NCBI GenBank assembly: GCA_019009955.1
Contig: CM032231.1
Coordinates: 104,731,501 to 104,795,500, forward strand
Length of the DNA: 64,000 bases
Direction: 5' to 3'
From: Riptortus pedestris
Lineage: Eukaryota > Arthropoda > Insecta > Hemiptera > Alydidae
Shown here: piece by piece, positions 11,942-22,140 of the stretch
How the letters are laid out: each line of letters starts with the position of its first letter
Position numbering within the stretch: the first letter of the stretch is position 1
The notes under the pieces: model-generated
The model's input: only the letters and a program-made list of their open reading frames with translations
Database searches by the model: none
What the model was told of the DNA's origin: nothing
Program-made: the position numbers and the translations under genes

Positions 11942-13022
11942 TCGTATATATATAAATATGTCTGTTAATGCTCTAGTGGTCGTTACAATTATTTAAGTAA
12001 GTTGTATGCAAAGTTCGAAATATCTGTATTATAAGTTGGATCAAATAATTGTATATAACCAATCTAATGGAAAATTAATGTCTTATAAATGTTATTCTTA
12101 ATGGTTCTATATATTTTTTCTGTATCATGAAAATTAATCAAGATCTTTGTGTTTTTTAGTTTTCGGCTTTTAGTAAACACCTACTCCTACTCATATCATA
12201 ATAACTATAAGTTGTTAAGCACTTCATTCCAAGGTTAAATAACAAATATGGTTTTCATTGAACTTTTGCTTTGTGAGATCCATAAAATATGTTGTGATGA
12301 CGTCATCAATTATGATTTTCGTTTTTTACTCGAAAATAATATTATACCGATACTAAGTCAACACGTCAAAGATCGTATTTGTTTTTGGCTGAAATAGGAC
12401 TTGGAATATTTATTTCAGGGTTTAGAAGGGGAATTCGAAAATTCAAAATACCTTCGTTATTATAAATCGGACGGACTTTTTCAATATTCATTATTTTTGG
12501 ATAAACCTGTAAAATTGGATAAAATTTAATTTCCCTCAACAAATTGTTTTGTGTATGTGTGTGCAGAATAATATTGGGCTCTTTAATCCAATTTGCTTTA
12601 TTTTTAAATTTATGGATGTATCCATTACGGAGGAAATGACATTTTTATGCCTCTAGACAGTGACGGTCCAATTCTTGCATGCTTCTGAACTTGAAGATAA
12701 AGATAATTGTAGAGGGAATATACAATACCTAGCAAGGATTTAGATTTGGGGAGGACCCAACCCAACCTGAGGCAGTTCAATGGTGTCTTTAAAGAATAAG
12801 TCTTTAAAAAAGTGAATTCGGGGTTGAATAGTATATATTCAGGTATTATTTGATAATTTGACAACTTTGGGACTATACAAGGAGAGAGTTTGGGGAACAT
12901 GCCAGGATTGTTAACATTTTATATACTGAATGCCATTGTTTAATCTATAATATGTTTTGTTTCAGATGATAAATACTTCCTATTCTTACTTCACACTTCT
13001 GAATTCTGCTAGCTCCAGTTGA
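5247..13022 (+). CDS. Odorant receptor B (7tm_6 family), complete five-exon gene
   Basis: Exons 5247-6034, 8408-8507, 8624-8731, 10654-10806 and 12966-13022 join in frame (1206 nt) to a 401-residue protein, the usual size of insect odorant receptors. These are seven-pass membrane proteins that form ligand-gated channels with Orco in olfactory neurons, with the N-terminus inside the cell. All junctions are GT-AG. Exon 1 holds the N-terminus and the first membrane spans, and ends in HRRIIR. Exon 2 reads on as VTTNMNEAISF and a hydrophobic span. Exon 3 (ELHKNIVTV to GDSLQDE) carries the sixth span and the acidic GD..xDE turn. Exon 4 (LYDIPWY to LSSFEQ) and exon 5 (TSYSYFTLL) form the conserved C-terminal signature. 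The start is the first in-frame ATG giving a normal N-terminus. The introns carry F1 and F2 repeats and a 28-bp minisatellite. The ligand cannot be predicted. Confidence 0.93.
6035..7314 (+). other. Receptor B intron 1, unique part
   Basis: AT-rich intron sequence with a G-run near 6604-6615. A 60-codon open stretch at 6680-6862 has no recognisable similarity and no splice context that would add it to the receptor. Nothing else is supported. Confidence 0.6.
7315..8215. repeat. 28-bp minisatellite in receptor B intron 1
   Basis: About thirty tandem variants of a 28-bp unit, TCTCAATTTAAATAGGAATA followed by ATTAATTG. The period is exactly 28 in the most regular part (8041, 8069, 8097). Edges are degenerate; the last recognisable unit is at about 8205, 200 bp before exon 2. 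Confidence 0.9.
9140..10545 (+). repeat. F1 repeat copies in receptor B intron 3
   Basis: A body fragment (9140-9330) runs into a new head at about 9323 (TTTAAGGGAAATCAGCTATTG), then a short TA stretch, the G-run at 9525-9541, and a second related body module at 9950-10180. A tail follows near 10290 (GGGAAATCTGC) and another tail-like end is near 10513-10545. At least two copies overlap or were rearranged. The block ends about 110 bp before exon 4. Confidence 0.7.
10834..10881. repeat. (TA)n microsatellite at F2 start
   Basis: About 48 bp of TA starting 28 bp after the exon 4 donor of receptor B. Confidence 0.9.
10834..11797 (+). mobile_element. F2 Helitron-like non-autonomous element, copy 1 (two modules)
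   Basis: It starts at (TA)n, followed by AAATTGTAACC and TTTTCACGCATAAACGG blocks. Two ~298-bp modules (GGAGTGGGGGTTATAAGGG at 11065 and about 11363) follow. It ends with GAATTCCCGGGC...GGTATCTGAGCTAAT. A G/C hairpin just before CTRRT is the hallmark of Helitron 3' ends, which insert without duplicating the target. No coding capacity is visible. It lies in receptor B intron 4. Confidence 0.65.
11815..12490 (+). repeat. F1 repeat copy in receptor B intron 4
   Basis: It begins just after F2 copy 1 with head sequence (TTATTGAGATTGTACTTATG). It then has (TA)n at 11895-11938, the CTCTAGTGG block, and TTTTTAGTTTTCGGCTTTTAG at about 12157. A TGACGTCA palindrome is at 12298-12305. No clear tail is present. 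Confidence 0.7.
11895..11938. repeat. (TA)n microsatellite inside F1
   Basis: About 44 bp of TA between F1 head and body. Confidence 0.9.
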
Positions 13023-13172
13023 AGTAGCTAAAAAGAAAAAAAACAAATATGAATATCTATAGAAGTTGAGATATTTGTTCATTTATAACAAGCCATTAAT
13101 CTTAATGAATGTTTTTATTCTAGCAGAAGAGACCACTGAAAAAAATATGTATTTGAAATATAATTATTGAAA

Positions 13173-13178
13173 AATAAA
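13173..13178 (+). promoter_or_regulatory. Candidate polyadenylation signal of receptor B
   Basis: AATAAA lies 151 bp after the receptor B stop codon. Such hexamers are frequent in AT-rich DNA, so the assignment rests on position only. Confidence 0.4.
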
Positions 13179-13446
13179 TATTCTGTTATTGTGATTTCAA
13201 CACCCATTCATGTGACACCGTTGTCCTTCAACGGAATAAAGGGACTGCATATTAGCAAATGAATGAGCCTAATTCATCTAGTTTCAAGTCTATTAACCTC
13301 AACGGCGCACCTGAAGTGGTTCAAAGTGGTGACGCTAGAGAGCTCTGTTGTGCACTCTTACAGTTACGTTTGTCTTACAGTTAGCACGTTCGTTCCCTCA
13401 ACCGCCCAGCCGTCCGTTTGTTCATGGAGACCGGCAGTACATAATC

Positions 13447-13449
<3 letters not shown>

Positions 13450-13507
<58 letters not shown>

Positions 13508-14773
13508 GTAACCTCTGTCTGTACATTGATTATTTTCGCAAAATTTCACGATAACTTTTCGTTTCACATGTCAAAGACACCATAACTGCTTTTTGTTTCT
13601 TTCGTGTCTGTTTGTTTGTTTATTTGTTACCTTTTCACGCATAAACGGGTGAACCGAAGTTTATGAAACTTGGTATGTATATTACTAGTAGCCCAACTTA
13701 GACTTTAGGCTATGTTAATATTCTCTGAGACAAACAGGAGTGGGAGTTATAACGGAGGCCTGAAATTAAAAATAGCGATATTTCGTTTCCTATTGTATTT
13801 TTGGCAATGACGCACATATCAAAAGTTGTTTATTTTGTTATTTGGAGTAAGGTTTGTTATATACACTTTTGTCGTATACCTAAGTATAAATGAGTTATAC
13901 GTTAAAACCTAGTGCGGAAGTCAACAATTTTATTTGGCACAAAAGACTTAACCCAACTAAACCAAACTCGGTATGTGTATTAGCACTAACGCCTTCCTTT
14001 TAATAAGCCATACTAACATTTCTAGAGACGGGCAGGAGTGGGGGTTATAAGGGAGGCCTGAAATTAAAAATAGTGATATTTCGTTTCCTAACGCATTTTC
14101 GGCAATTATGCACATAACAAAAGTTATTTATTTTGTTATTTGGAGAAAGTTTTGTTATATACACTATCATCGAATACCGAACTATAAAGGCGTTATACGC
14201 TAAAAATTATAGTGGGAGTCAAAAATTTTATTTGGCACAAAAGACTCACCGAACTAAATAAAACACTGGGTATGTGTATTAGCACTAACGCCTTCCTTAT
14301 AATAAGCCATACTAACATTTCTAGGGACGGGCAGGAGTGGGGATTATAAGGGAGGCCTGAAATTAATAATAGTGATATTTCGTTTCTTATTGGGGTTTCG
14401 GCAAATATGCACACAACAAAAGTTGTTTATTTTGTTATTTAGAGAAATTTGCTCAACAATTCTTTTCAATATGAACTATCAGGTACTTCACCTGGAAAAA
14501 TTAATTCAAATGTATGTTAATAATTTGTCCTTAATAATTCAAATCTATGCATAATGCACAGGAAACGGGAAATATGACAATATGGAGGAGAGTGAAGTCT
14601 TACATAAAAAATTAATTTTACTATTAACAAATCCACAGAAACGACGGGTATTAACCCTAATCACTGGGACGGGTAAATGTCAAAATATTGTGGTTAGTAA
14701 AGCCTTGCCAAAAACATACCATCACCATTCAGCCTCAAATGAATTCCCGAGCGCACCCGGGTATCTGAGCTAG
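13450..14773 (+). mobile_element. F2 Helitron-like non-autonomous element, copy 2 (three modules)
   Basis: Same order as copy 1: (TA)n, AAATTGTAACC, TTTTCACGCATAAACGG. It has three modules, at about 13736, 14033 and 14332, where copy 1 has two. It ends CCCGAGCGCACCCGGG, then TATCTGAGCTAGT. The short hairpin plus CTAGT fits a Helitron 3' terminus. Open frames inside it are repeated by the modules and are not genes. Confidence 0.65.
13452..13502. repeat. (TA)n microsatellite at F2 start
   Basis: About 51 bp of pure TA. Confidence 0.9.
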
Positions 14774-14794
14774 TATTTCTATATACTTTTCTTC

Positions 14795-15320
14795 TTATAG
14801 CAGATTTTCCTCGAAGGAAAGCTCATGATGCGACCTTCAAATGCCTGTTGATCATACCCAAGAGACGAAAATGAGGCCCATTCAAGAATAAGAAAAAATG
14901 CAAACATCTCCTATAATATTAAAGATAGAGAATACATGTATATAATGATATTTATAGTACATTTCATTTGAAATAAGATTGGTTCTATAACACTTTTCGA
15001 TCCGACGCGAAATAACAGAGATATTTCGCATTTTTGAAATTCCCCTCTCTAACTCTCCACCCAGTGGTTAGACTTCAGCCATAGACGAACTTGACCTTTA
15101 GTTTTGCATGACACGCTTATATATCGAGTTTGGTTACGATTAAACAAGAATAGCGACTACAGCGGTAACAGACAAGTATATATAAAATTTTGAACGGACC
15201 GCATTTTCGTCATCTACTAGGTAGGATCGATGGACATTTGAAGAGTTTTTTCAATAATCACGTCAATAGTACGGCCGTCCTGAGGGACGTTTTCATGATT
15301 TCCCTTAAGGGGAAATGCAT
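14795..15320. repeat. Foldback arrangement of F1 sequence
   Basis: A plus-strand head (14800-14890, AGCAGATTTTCC to GAAAATGAGGCCC) is joined to a minus-strand body (14890-15180). A minus-strand head then ends near 15310 (GATTTCCCTTAAGGGG). The two heads face each other. Confidence 0.65.
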
Positions 15321-15324
15321 AGGA

Positions 15325-15480
15325 CAACGTTTATAGGCAATTAAAACTCTTCTGACCCTCTCCCTTCCCCTGGTCCGAATTAATGAACTTGACCTTTAGG
15401 TTTAAGCGTATAAATATCGAGTTTGGTATCGATCAAACAAAAATTGCAACGAATAGAGCGATAATAGAGAAAGATATATA
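15325..15480 (-). repeat. F1 body fragment, minus strand
   Basis: It contains GGTCCGAATTAATGAACTTG, CGAGTTTGGTATCGATC and AGAGCGATAA in the minus-strand order of F1. It is directly followed by the R2-like fragment. Confidence 0.6.
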
Positions 15481-15639
15481 CATACAAACAAACAAAATAA
15501 GCTGCCCTCTTTCTGAGGGTACCTGTGTGGTCAGCCTCCTAATCTGCCAATTTCTTGGTAATGATGTTTTGATTTTTAAATTTTGTTTAAATTTTAAATG
15601 AAAATTTGGAATAAATTGAATGCGTGCAGATTAGGAGGG

Positions 15640-16503
15640 TATCTCAGGTGAGAGTGCAGCTTAACTTTATCATCTTTATTTTTTGTATAAATGGTGATTG
15701 ACGATTCTTATCGATGATTTTAGGATAAGTGTCGATAACTCCTTCAAATCATCTTTTGTCAGCCCATGGTCTATTAATGTCTTCACCGTTTTTTGGTGGA
15801 GGACTCCTCTTGAGCCGAATAGTAGTCCCATAACCGCCCAATCTTGTATTTGATATTTTTCTGAGAAATACGGGCAGCACGGTTCATATATTGATTTTTT
15901 TCTCTTGATCCACCTCGTCAGCTTGATTTTTGTGCATCTCAAAACGGACAGTAGGATCTAGTATGAGGCCTTTTTTTTCATTTTTCATTATGGCTACTAC
16001 ATATGTCCGCTCTTCTTGGAGTGCCGTCTGACGAATTACAAGCCACCTCTTCAAATATATGCCAATCAGGGTGCTTCTTTTTCAAGAGGTGAGCAATATC
16101 CGGACTTTATGATTTCGAGAATTGCGCATCTGCTCGCCCCATTGGCAGGACCTTAGGACATGGGGAAGGGTTTCAAACTCACTGCAATGCCTACAGTGGG
16201 TGTTTCCTAGGTTCCTTCCTGGGACAGAGCGAACTGGCACTAGATTAACATTCATTTTCACTGATGTTGTCCATTCTGATGAAGACAGACCTTTTTTGTC
16301 AGACATCCACGCATTACCGGCCTGCCAGTCATTAAACGTTTCTACGCCTTTTCCTTTTGCTGGTAATGAGCACCACTCGCTAAAGGATTTATGGCGTAGT
16401 TCTCGTCGCAGGTTTCTAACGTTGATATTTACGGTCTTTTCTATTGTAATATCGAGAGCTTTTAAGCAGTCGGATGATTCAGAAGTGAGATCTCTTGTTT
16501 GAA
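15640..16503 (-). pseudogene. C-terminal fragment of an R2/NeSL-like LINE polyprotein
   Basis: On the minus strand two frames join head to tail. The first ends in a CCHC knuckle (CRHC, then H and C of LPHVLRSC). After a frame change come HPDWHIFEEV, RAD, and ILDPTVRFE at about 15945-15990. The protein ends LLFGSRGVL...NHHLYKK with a stop near 15676. A CCHC knuckle followed by RxD and LDPTVRFE-type motifs is typical of the restriction-like endonuclease end of R2/NeSL-type LINE proteins, which nick the target for reverse transcription. The reverse-transcriptase part is missing, and at least one frameshift and one stop make it inactive. The clade assignment rests on motif recall, without alignment. 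Confidence 0.65.
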
Positions 16504-17217
16504 GTATATATATATATATATATAGTTGTCGCAATTCTTTTTTAATCGTAACCAAACTTGATATATACGCGTGTCATGCAAAACTAAAGGTCAAGTTCGT
16601 TAATGGCTGAAATCTAAACACTGGGTGGGTGGGTTAAAGATGGTAAATTACAAAATTCGAAATATCTCTGTTATTATAGGTCGGATAGAAAAATTGTATA
16701 TAATCAATCTTATTTCAAATAAAATGTTCTATAAATACTGTTGTATACATTTATTCTCAGTCTTTAATATTAACTGATATATTTGCATTTTTTAGATTTC
16801 AGCCTTCATGAAACCCCCACGCCGACTCATGTTTCAATTGAATGTTTACTGTGTGAGATACATGAAAATAAATATTGCGATGACGGGATCAATCAAAATT
16901 TTACGGTAGTGATTCGAAAATATTTATTTCTTCCATACGCGTTATTTAACAGTTTCTTTCAACACTAAAGACCGTATTAGTCAATGGGTAAAATTAGGGG
17001 TGGAGTAGGGAGGGGGGTTTAGAGGGGGATTTTGAAAATTCAAAATATTACGGCTGTTTTGAGTCGTATCGCAAAACGTTGTAGAACTAATTTTGGTAAG
17101 CTATTGTTGTTCTACAATTGTGCTACAATACATTTTTCCGCAAATCAAGCAATAAGCGAGTTATTTCTTCATTCTTGTTTAAGCCTCCAATATCTTACCT
17201 CCTTCACTAAAACCCTT
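16504..17217 (+). repeat. F1 repeat body, plus strand
   Basis: It starts at a short TA run, followed by AACCAAACTTGATATATACG, GTTCGTTAATGGCTGAAATC and AGCCTTCATGAAACCCCCAC. It then runs to the second module with GGGTGGAGTAGGGAGGGGGG near 17000. It has no recognisable tail of its own and is directly followed by the next F1 head. Confidence 0.7.
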
Positions 17218-17338
17218 TTAGCAGATTTCCCCTAAGGGAAATCGGTGTTGAGGTCATACTCATGACGCGATTTTCAAAAACTTTCCTCAAATGTCCATAG
17301 ATCCTACCTAGGAGATGACGAAAATGAGGTCCTTTCAA

Positions 17339-17343
<5 letters not shown>

Positions 17344-17382
<39 letters not shown>
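17344..17382. repeat. (TA)n microsatellite inside F1
   Basis: About 39 bp of TA just before TGTCTGTTAACGCTC. Confidence 0.9.
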
Positions 17383-17385
<3 letters not shown>

Positions 17386-17402
17386 TGTTAACGCTCTAGT
17401 GG

Positions 17403-18345
17403 TCGTAAGAAAAAAAAAATAGAAAAAAAATTTGCTACCATCAGCTTTAAAGTATGAATTTTTAGAATTAAAGAAAAAAATTACGAGTAACATCTGGGTC
17501 TTTATAGATGCCTCCAAAGGTGAAAAGTCACCTTCTGGATGCTCATGGATTATTGGGACCAAGGCAATGAAGTGCAGTATAAGCTCTGAAAATTCAATTT
17601 TTTCAGCTGAGTTGAAGGCTATAAGCCAAGCTATAAACGATATTGAACAACTACAACAATATTCATTCGTAATCGCTACGGGCTCATACAGCTCACTCCA
17701 AAGTATTGCCAACTCAAAGTCATGATGTCACCTCACAGACTTAGTAAAAGGTCAAATACTAAACTCAGAAAAAAAAACATATCTCTTGTTGAAGTTCCCT
17801 CACATTTTGGTTTGCAAGGCAATGAAATGGCGGGTTTGGAAGCTCGTAGTCCTCGAGAAGTTGAAACAACAGTAGCCTTCATCTACCCAGTAGATTGGAA
17901 ACGAGAGTTTCAAAAGCTCATATTTCAAAAATGGAAGTACGACTAGTGGAAGAATCATGTCAACAAACTGCGACAAATTAAAGAAATTACTGCGCAATGA
18001 AATACTGCAAGCAGAAAAATCCGAAAAGAAGAGGCTGTTCTTGACCATACCCGAATTGGACATACTAAATTAACACATAGTTATTTATTAACAGATTTAT
18101 TCACACCAACCTGCGATTACTGTAATGTTCATCTTAATGTCTCACATCTTCTCCTTAATTGTAAAATATATACAATCTACCAAGAACAGCTTTGAACCTT
18201 GAACCAAACTTAAGAGAACTTCTTAGACGATGAAGAAGACATCAAGAGGCTTTTTGCATTTTTAAAAGAAACTCGGTCATCCTAAGACTATAGGATCCAT
18301 CTAATCTAATAACGAATGACAAGAGAAATATGAAAGAATGAAAAA
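17403..18345 (+). pseudogene. LINE 3' fragment with a decayed RNase H domain
   Basis: Two frames on the plus strand (about 17432-17724 and 17722-17946) resemble the RNase H domain of I- or Jockey-type LINEs: WVFIDAS, SIFSAELKAI, ATGSYSSLQS, then VPSHFGLQGNEMAGLEA. Expected acidic residues at the third and fourth catalytic positions are Gly here (ATGS, EMAG). Downstream, with stops, come GHTKLTHSYLL and CDYCNVHLNVSHLLLNC, the usual zinc-knuckle-like end of these proteins. The fragment is 5'-truncated, frameshifted and inactive. Confidence 0.7.
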
Positions 18346-18660
18346 TAAAAGAAAGATCAAGTTCGTTAATGGCTGAAATCGGACCAGAGGGAGTTACTAC
18401 ACGTCGGATCAAAAAATTGTATAGAACCAATATTATTTAAAATTAAATGAATTATAAATATTGTTATATACACTTATTCCCTGTCTTTAATATTAACCGA
18501 GATATTTGCATTTTTCAGTTTTCAGCCTTCAGCAAACTTCTACTCATGAGATATAAACAATAAGCTGTTATATTATGAAGCACTTTATTTTAAGCCTAAA
18601 TACCAAATATCATTCTCATTGACCTTTGACGTCTTGAGATAAGTGAATTTACCCTCCTGC

Positions 18661-21600
18661 GTGACGGACTTTCACTCATCGGTTTCTTGCATAGAAATAG
18701 AGAATGAGATCACAAGTGTGATATATCAGCACGTAGGAAATCTGCTTAGTTGTCGCATCCCCACCGTGACGGACTTTTACTCATCGGTTTCTTGCATAGA
18801 AATAGAGAATGAGATCACAAGTGTGATATATCAGCACGTAGGAAATCTGCATAGTTATCGCATCCCCACCGTGACAGACTTTTACTCATCGGTTTCTTGC
18901 ATAGAAATAGAGAATGAGATCACAAGTGTGATATATCAGCACGTAGGAAATCTGCTTAGTTGTCGCATCCCCACCGTGACAGACTTTTACTCATCGGTTT
19001 CTTGCATAGAAATAGAGAATGAGATCACAAGTGTGATATATCAGCACGTAGGAAATCTGCTTAGTTGTCGCATCCCCACCGTGACAGACTTTTACTCATC
19101 GGTTTCTTGCATAGAAATAGAGAATGAGAACACAAGTGTGATATATCAGCACGTCGGAAATCTGCATAGTTATCGCATCCCCACCGTGACGGACTTTTAC
19201 TCATCGGTTTTTTGCATAGAAATAGAGAATGAGATCACAAGTGTGATATATCAGCACGTAGGAAATCTGCTTAGTTGTCGCATCCCCACCGTGACAGACT
19301 TTTACTCATCGGTTTCTTGCATAGAAATAGAGAATGAGATCACAAGTGTGATATATCAGCACGTAGGAAATCTGCGTAGTTATCGCATCCCCACCGTGAC
19401 AGACTTTTACTCATCGGTTTCTTATATAGAAATAGAGAATGAGATCACAAGTGTGATATATCAGCACGTAGGAAATCTGCGTAGTTATCGCATCCCCACC
19501 GTGACAGACTTTTACTCATCGGTTTCTTATATAGAAATAGAGAATGAGATCACAAGTGTGATATATCAGCACGTAGGAAATCTGCATAGTTATCGCATCC
19601 CCACCGTGACAGACTTTTACTCATAGGTTTCTTATATAGAAATAGAGAATGAGATCACAAGTGTGATATATCAGCACGTAGGAAATCTGCGTAGTTATCG
19701 CATCCCCACCGTGACAGACTTTTACTCATCGGTTTCTTATATAGAAATAGAGAATGAGATCACAAGTGTGATATATCAGCACGTAGGAAATCTGCTTAGT
19801 TATGTCATCCCCACCTTGACTGTGTTTTACTCATCGGTTTCTTACATAGAAATGGAGAATGAGATCACAAGTATGACATATCAGCACATAGGAAATCTGC
19901 TTAGTTATCGCATCCCCACCGTGACAGACTTTTACTCATCGGTTTCTTACATAGAAATAGAGAATGAGATCACAAGTGTGATATATCAGCACATAGGAAA
20001 TCTGCTTAGTTATCGCATCCCCACCGTGACAGACTTTTACTCATCGGTTTCTTACATAGAAATAGAGACGGAGAACACAACTGGGAAAAAACAGCACGGA
20101 GGAAAGCTGCCGAGTTCTCGCATCCCCACCGTGACAGACTTTTACTCATCGGTTTCTTACATAGAAATAGAGAATGAGATCACAAGTGTGATATATCAGC
20201 ACGTCGGAAATCTGCTTAGTTATCGCATCCCCACCGTGACAGACTCTTACACGTAGGTTTCTTACATAGAAATAGAGAATGAGATCACAAGTGTGATATA
20301 TAAGCACGTAGGAAATCTGCGTAGTTATCGCAGCCCCAGAGTGACAGACTTTTACTCATCGGTTTCTTATATAGAAATAGAGAATGAGATCACAAGTGTG
20401 ATATATCAGCACGTAGGAAATCTGCATAGTTATCGCATCCCCACCGTGACAGACTTTTACTCATAGGTTTCTTATATAGAAATAGAGAATTAGATCACAC
20501 GTGTGTTATCTCTGCACGTAGTATATGATCTTAGTTATCGCATCCCCACCGTGACAGACTTTTACTCATCGGTTTCTTACATAGAAATAGAGAATGAGAT
20601 CACAAGTGTGATATATCAGCACGTCGGAAATCTGCTTAGTTATCGCAGCCCCACCGTGACAGACTTTTACTCATCGGTTTCTTACATAGAAATAGAGAAT
20701 GAGATCACAAGTGTGATATATCAGCACGTCGGAAATCTGCTTAGTTATCGCAGCCCCTGCGTGACAGACTTTTACTCATCGGTTTCTTACATAGAAATAG
20801 AGAATGAGATCACAAGTGTGATATATCAGCACGTCGGAAATCTGCTTAGTTATCGCAGCCCCTGCGTGACAGACTACTACTCATAGGTTTCTTAAATAGA
20901 AATAGAGAATGAGATCACAAGTGTGATATATCAGCACATCGGAAATCTGCTTAGTTATCGCAGCCCCTGAGTGACAGACTTTTACTCATCGGTTTCTTAC
21001 ATAGAAATAGAGAATGAGATCACAAGTGTGATATATCAGCACGTAGGAAATCTGCTTAGTTATCGCATCCCCACCGTGACAGACTTTTACTCATCGGTTT
21101 CTTATATAGAAATAGAGAATGAGATCACAAGTGTGATATATCAGCACGTAGGAAATCTGCTTAGTTATCGCAGCCCCTGCGTGACAGACTTTTACTCATC
21201 GGTTTCTTATATAGAAATAGAGAATGAGATCACAAGTGTGATATATCAGCACGTAGGAAATCTGCTTAGTTATCGCATCCCCACCGTGACAGACTTTTAC
21301 TCATAGGTTTCTTATATAGAAATAGAGAATGAGATCACAAGTGTGATATATCAGCACGTAGGAAATCTGCGTAGTTATCGCATCCCCACCGTGACAGACT
21401 TTTACTCATCGGTTTCTTATATAGAAATAGAGAATGAGATCACAAGTGTGATATATCAGCACGTAGGAAATCTGCTTAGTTATCGCATCCCCACCGTGAC
21501 AGACTTTTACTCATAGGTTTCTTATATAGAAATAGAGAATGAGATCACAAGTGTGATATATCAGCACGTAGGAAATCTGCGTAGTTATCGCATCCCCACC

Positions 21601-22140
21601 GTGACAGACTTTTACTCATCGGTTTCTTATATAGAAATAGAGAATGAGATCACAAGTGTGATATATCAGCACGTAGGAAATCTGCATAGTTATCGCATCC
21701 CCACCGTGACAGACTTTTACTCATAGGTTTCTTATATAGAAATAGAGAATGAGATCACAAGTGTGATATATCAGCACGTAGGAAATCTGCTTAGTTATCG
21801 CATCCCCACCGTGACGGACTTTTACTCATCGGTTTCTTGCATAGAAATAGAGAATGAGATCACAAGTGTGATATATCAGCACGTAGGAAATCTGCTTAGT
21901 TATCGCATCCCCACCGTGACAGACTTTTACTCATAGGTTTCTTATATAGAAATAGAGAATGAGATCACAAGTGTGATATATCAGCACGTAGGAAATCTGC
22001 ATAGTTGTCGCAGCCCCACCGTGACGGACTTTTACTCATCGGTTTCTTTCATAGAAATAGAGAATGAGATCACAAGTGTGATATATCAGCACGTAGGAAA
22101 TCTGCTTAGTTATCGCAGCCCTTGCGTGACGGACTTTTTT
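18661..22140. repeat. 33-unit tandem array, exact 105-bp period
   Basis: The landmark GTGACRGAC recurs from 18661 to 22126, a distance of 3465 bp, which is exactly 33 periods of 105. No insertion or deletion breaks the phase. Each unit holds a CTCATCGGTTTCTT block, ATAGAAATAGAGAATGAGAT, CACAAGTGTGATATATCAGC, then GGAAATCTGC and a CATCCCCACC or CAGCCCCTGC block. The last part is the F1 tail. Because 105 is 35 codons, long open frames appear wherever no stop-making substitution is present (TCATAG in some units). These frames are a by-product of the period. Confidence 0.95.

Larger units (their letters stand above)
17218..22140 (+). repeat. Composite F1 copy: head, LINE insertion, body, amplified tail
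   Basis: The head (17218, TTTAGCAGATTTCCCCTAAG) runs to (TA)n at 17344-17382 and CTCTAGTGGTCG. A LINE fragment (17403-18345) follows, then the F1 body resumes (18357-18640, AGTTCGTTAATGGCTGAAAT). The tail is replaced by a 33-unit array ending at GACGGACTTTTTT, the usual F1 end. About 50 bp of F1 is missing at the LINE junction, so the insertion was not clean. Confidence 0.75.

Noticed and set aside
13364..13567. Open frames with Ile-Tyr runs, here and at 16082, 17335, 25008, 39711, 52789 and 58732
   Set aside because: They are translations of (TA)n microsatellites.
11040..14554. Hydrophobic open frames in F2
   Set aside because: They recur with the ~298-bp module and are broken differently in each copy. 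No gene family is recognised.
18643..21306. Long open frames (327, 197, 127 and 111 codons) that look like a 35-residue repeat protein
   Set aside because: The 105-bp period is a multiple of three, so any stop-free phase stays open. Some units carry in-frame TAG, the same DNA is the non-coding F1 tail elsewhere, and there is no independent start, splice or family support.
18661..22140. CRISPR-like array
   Set aside because: The units are contiguous 105-bp repeats with no variable spacers, in a eukaryotic genome.
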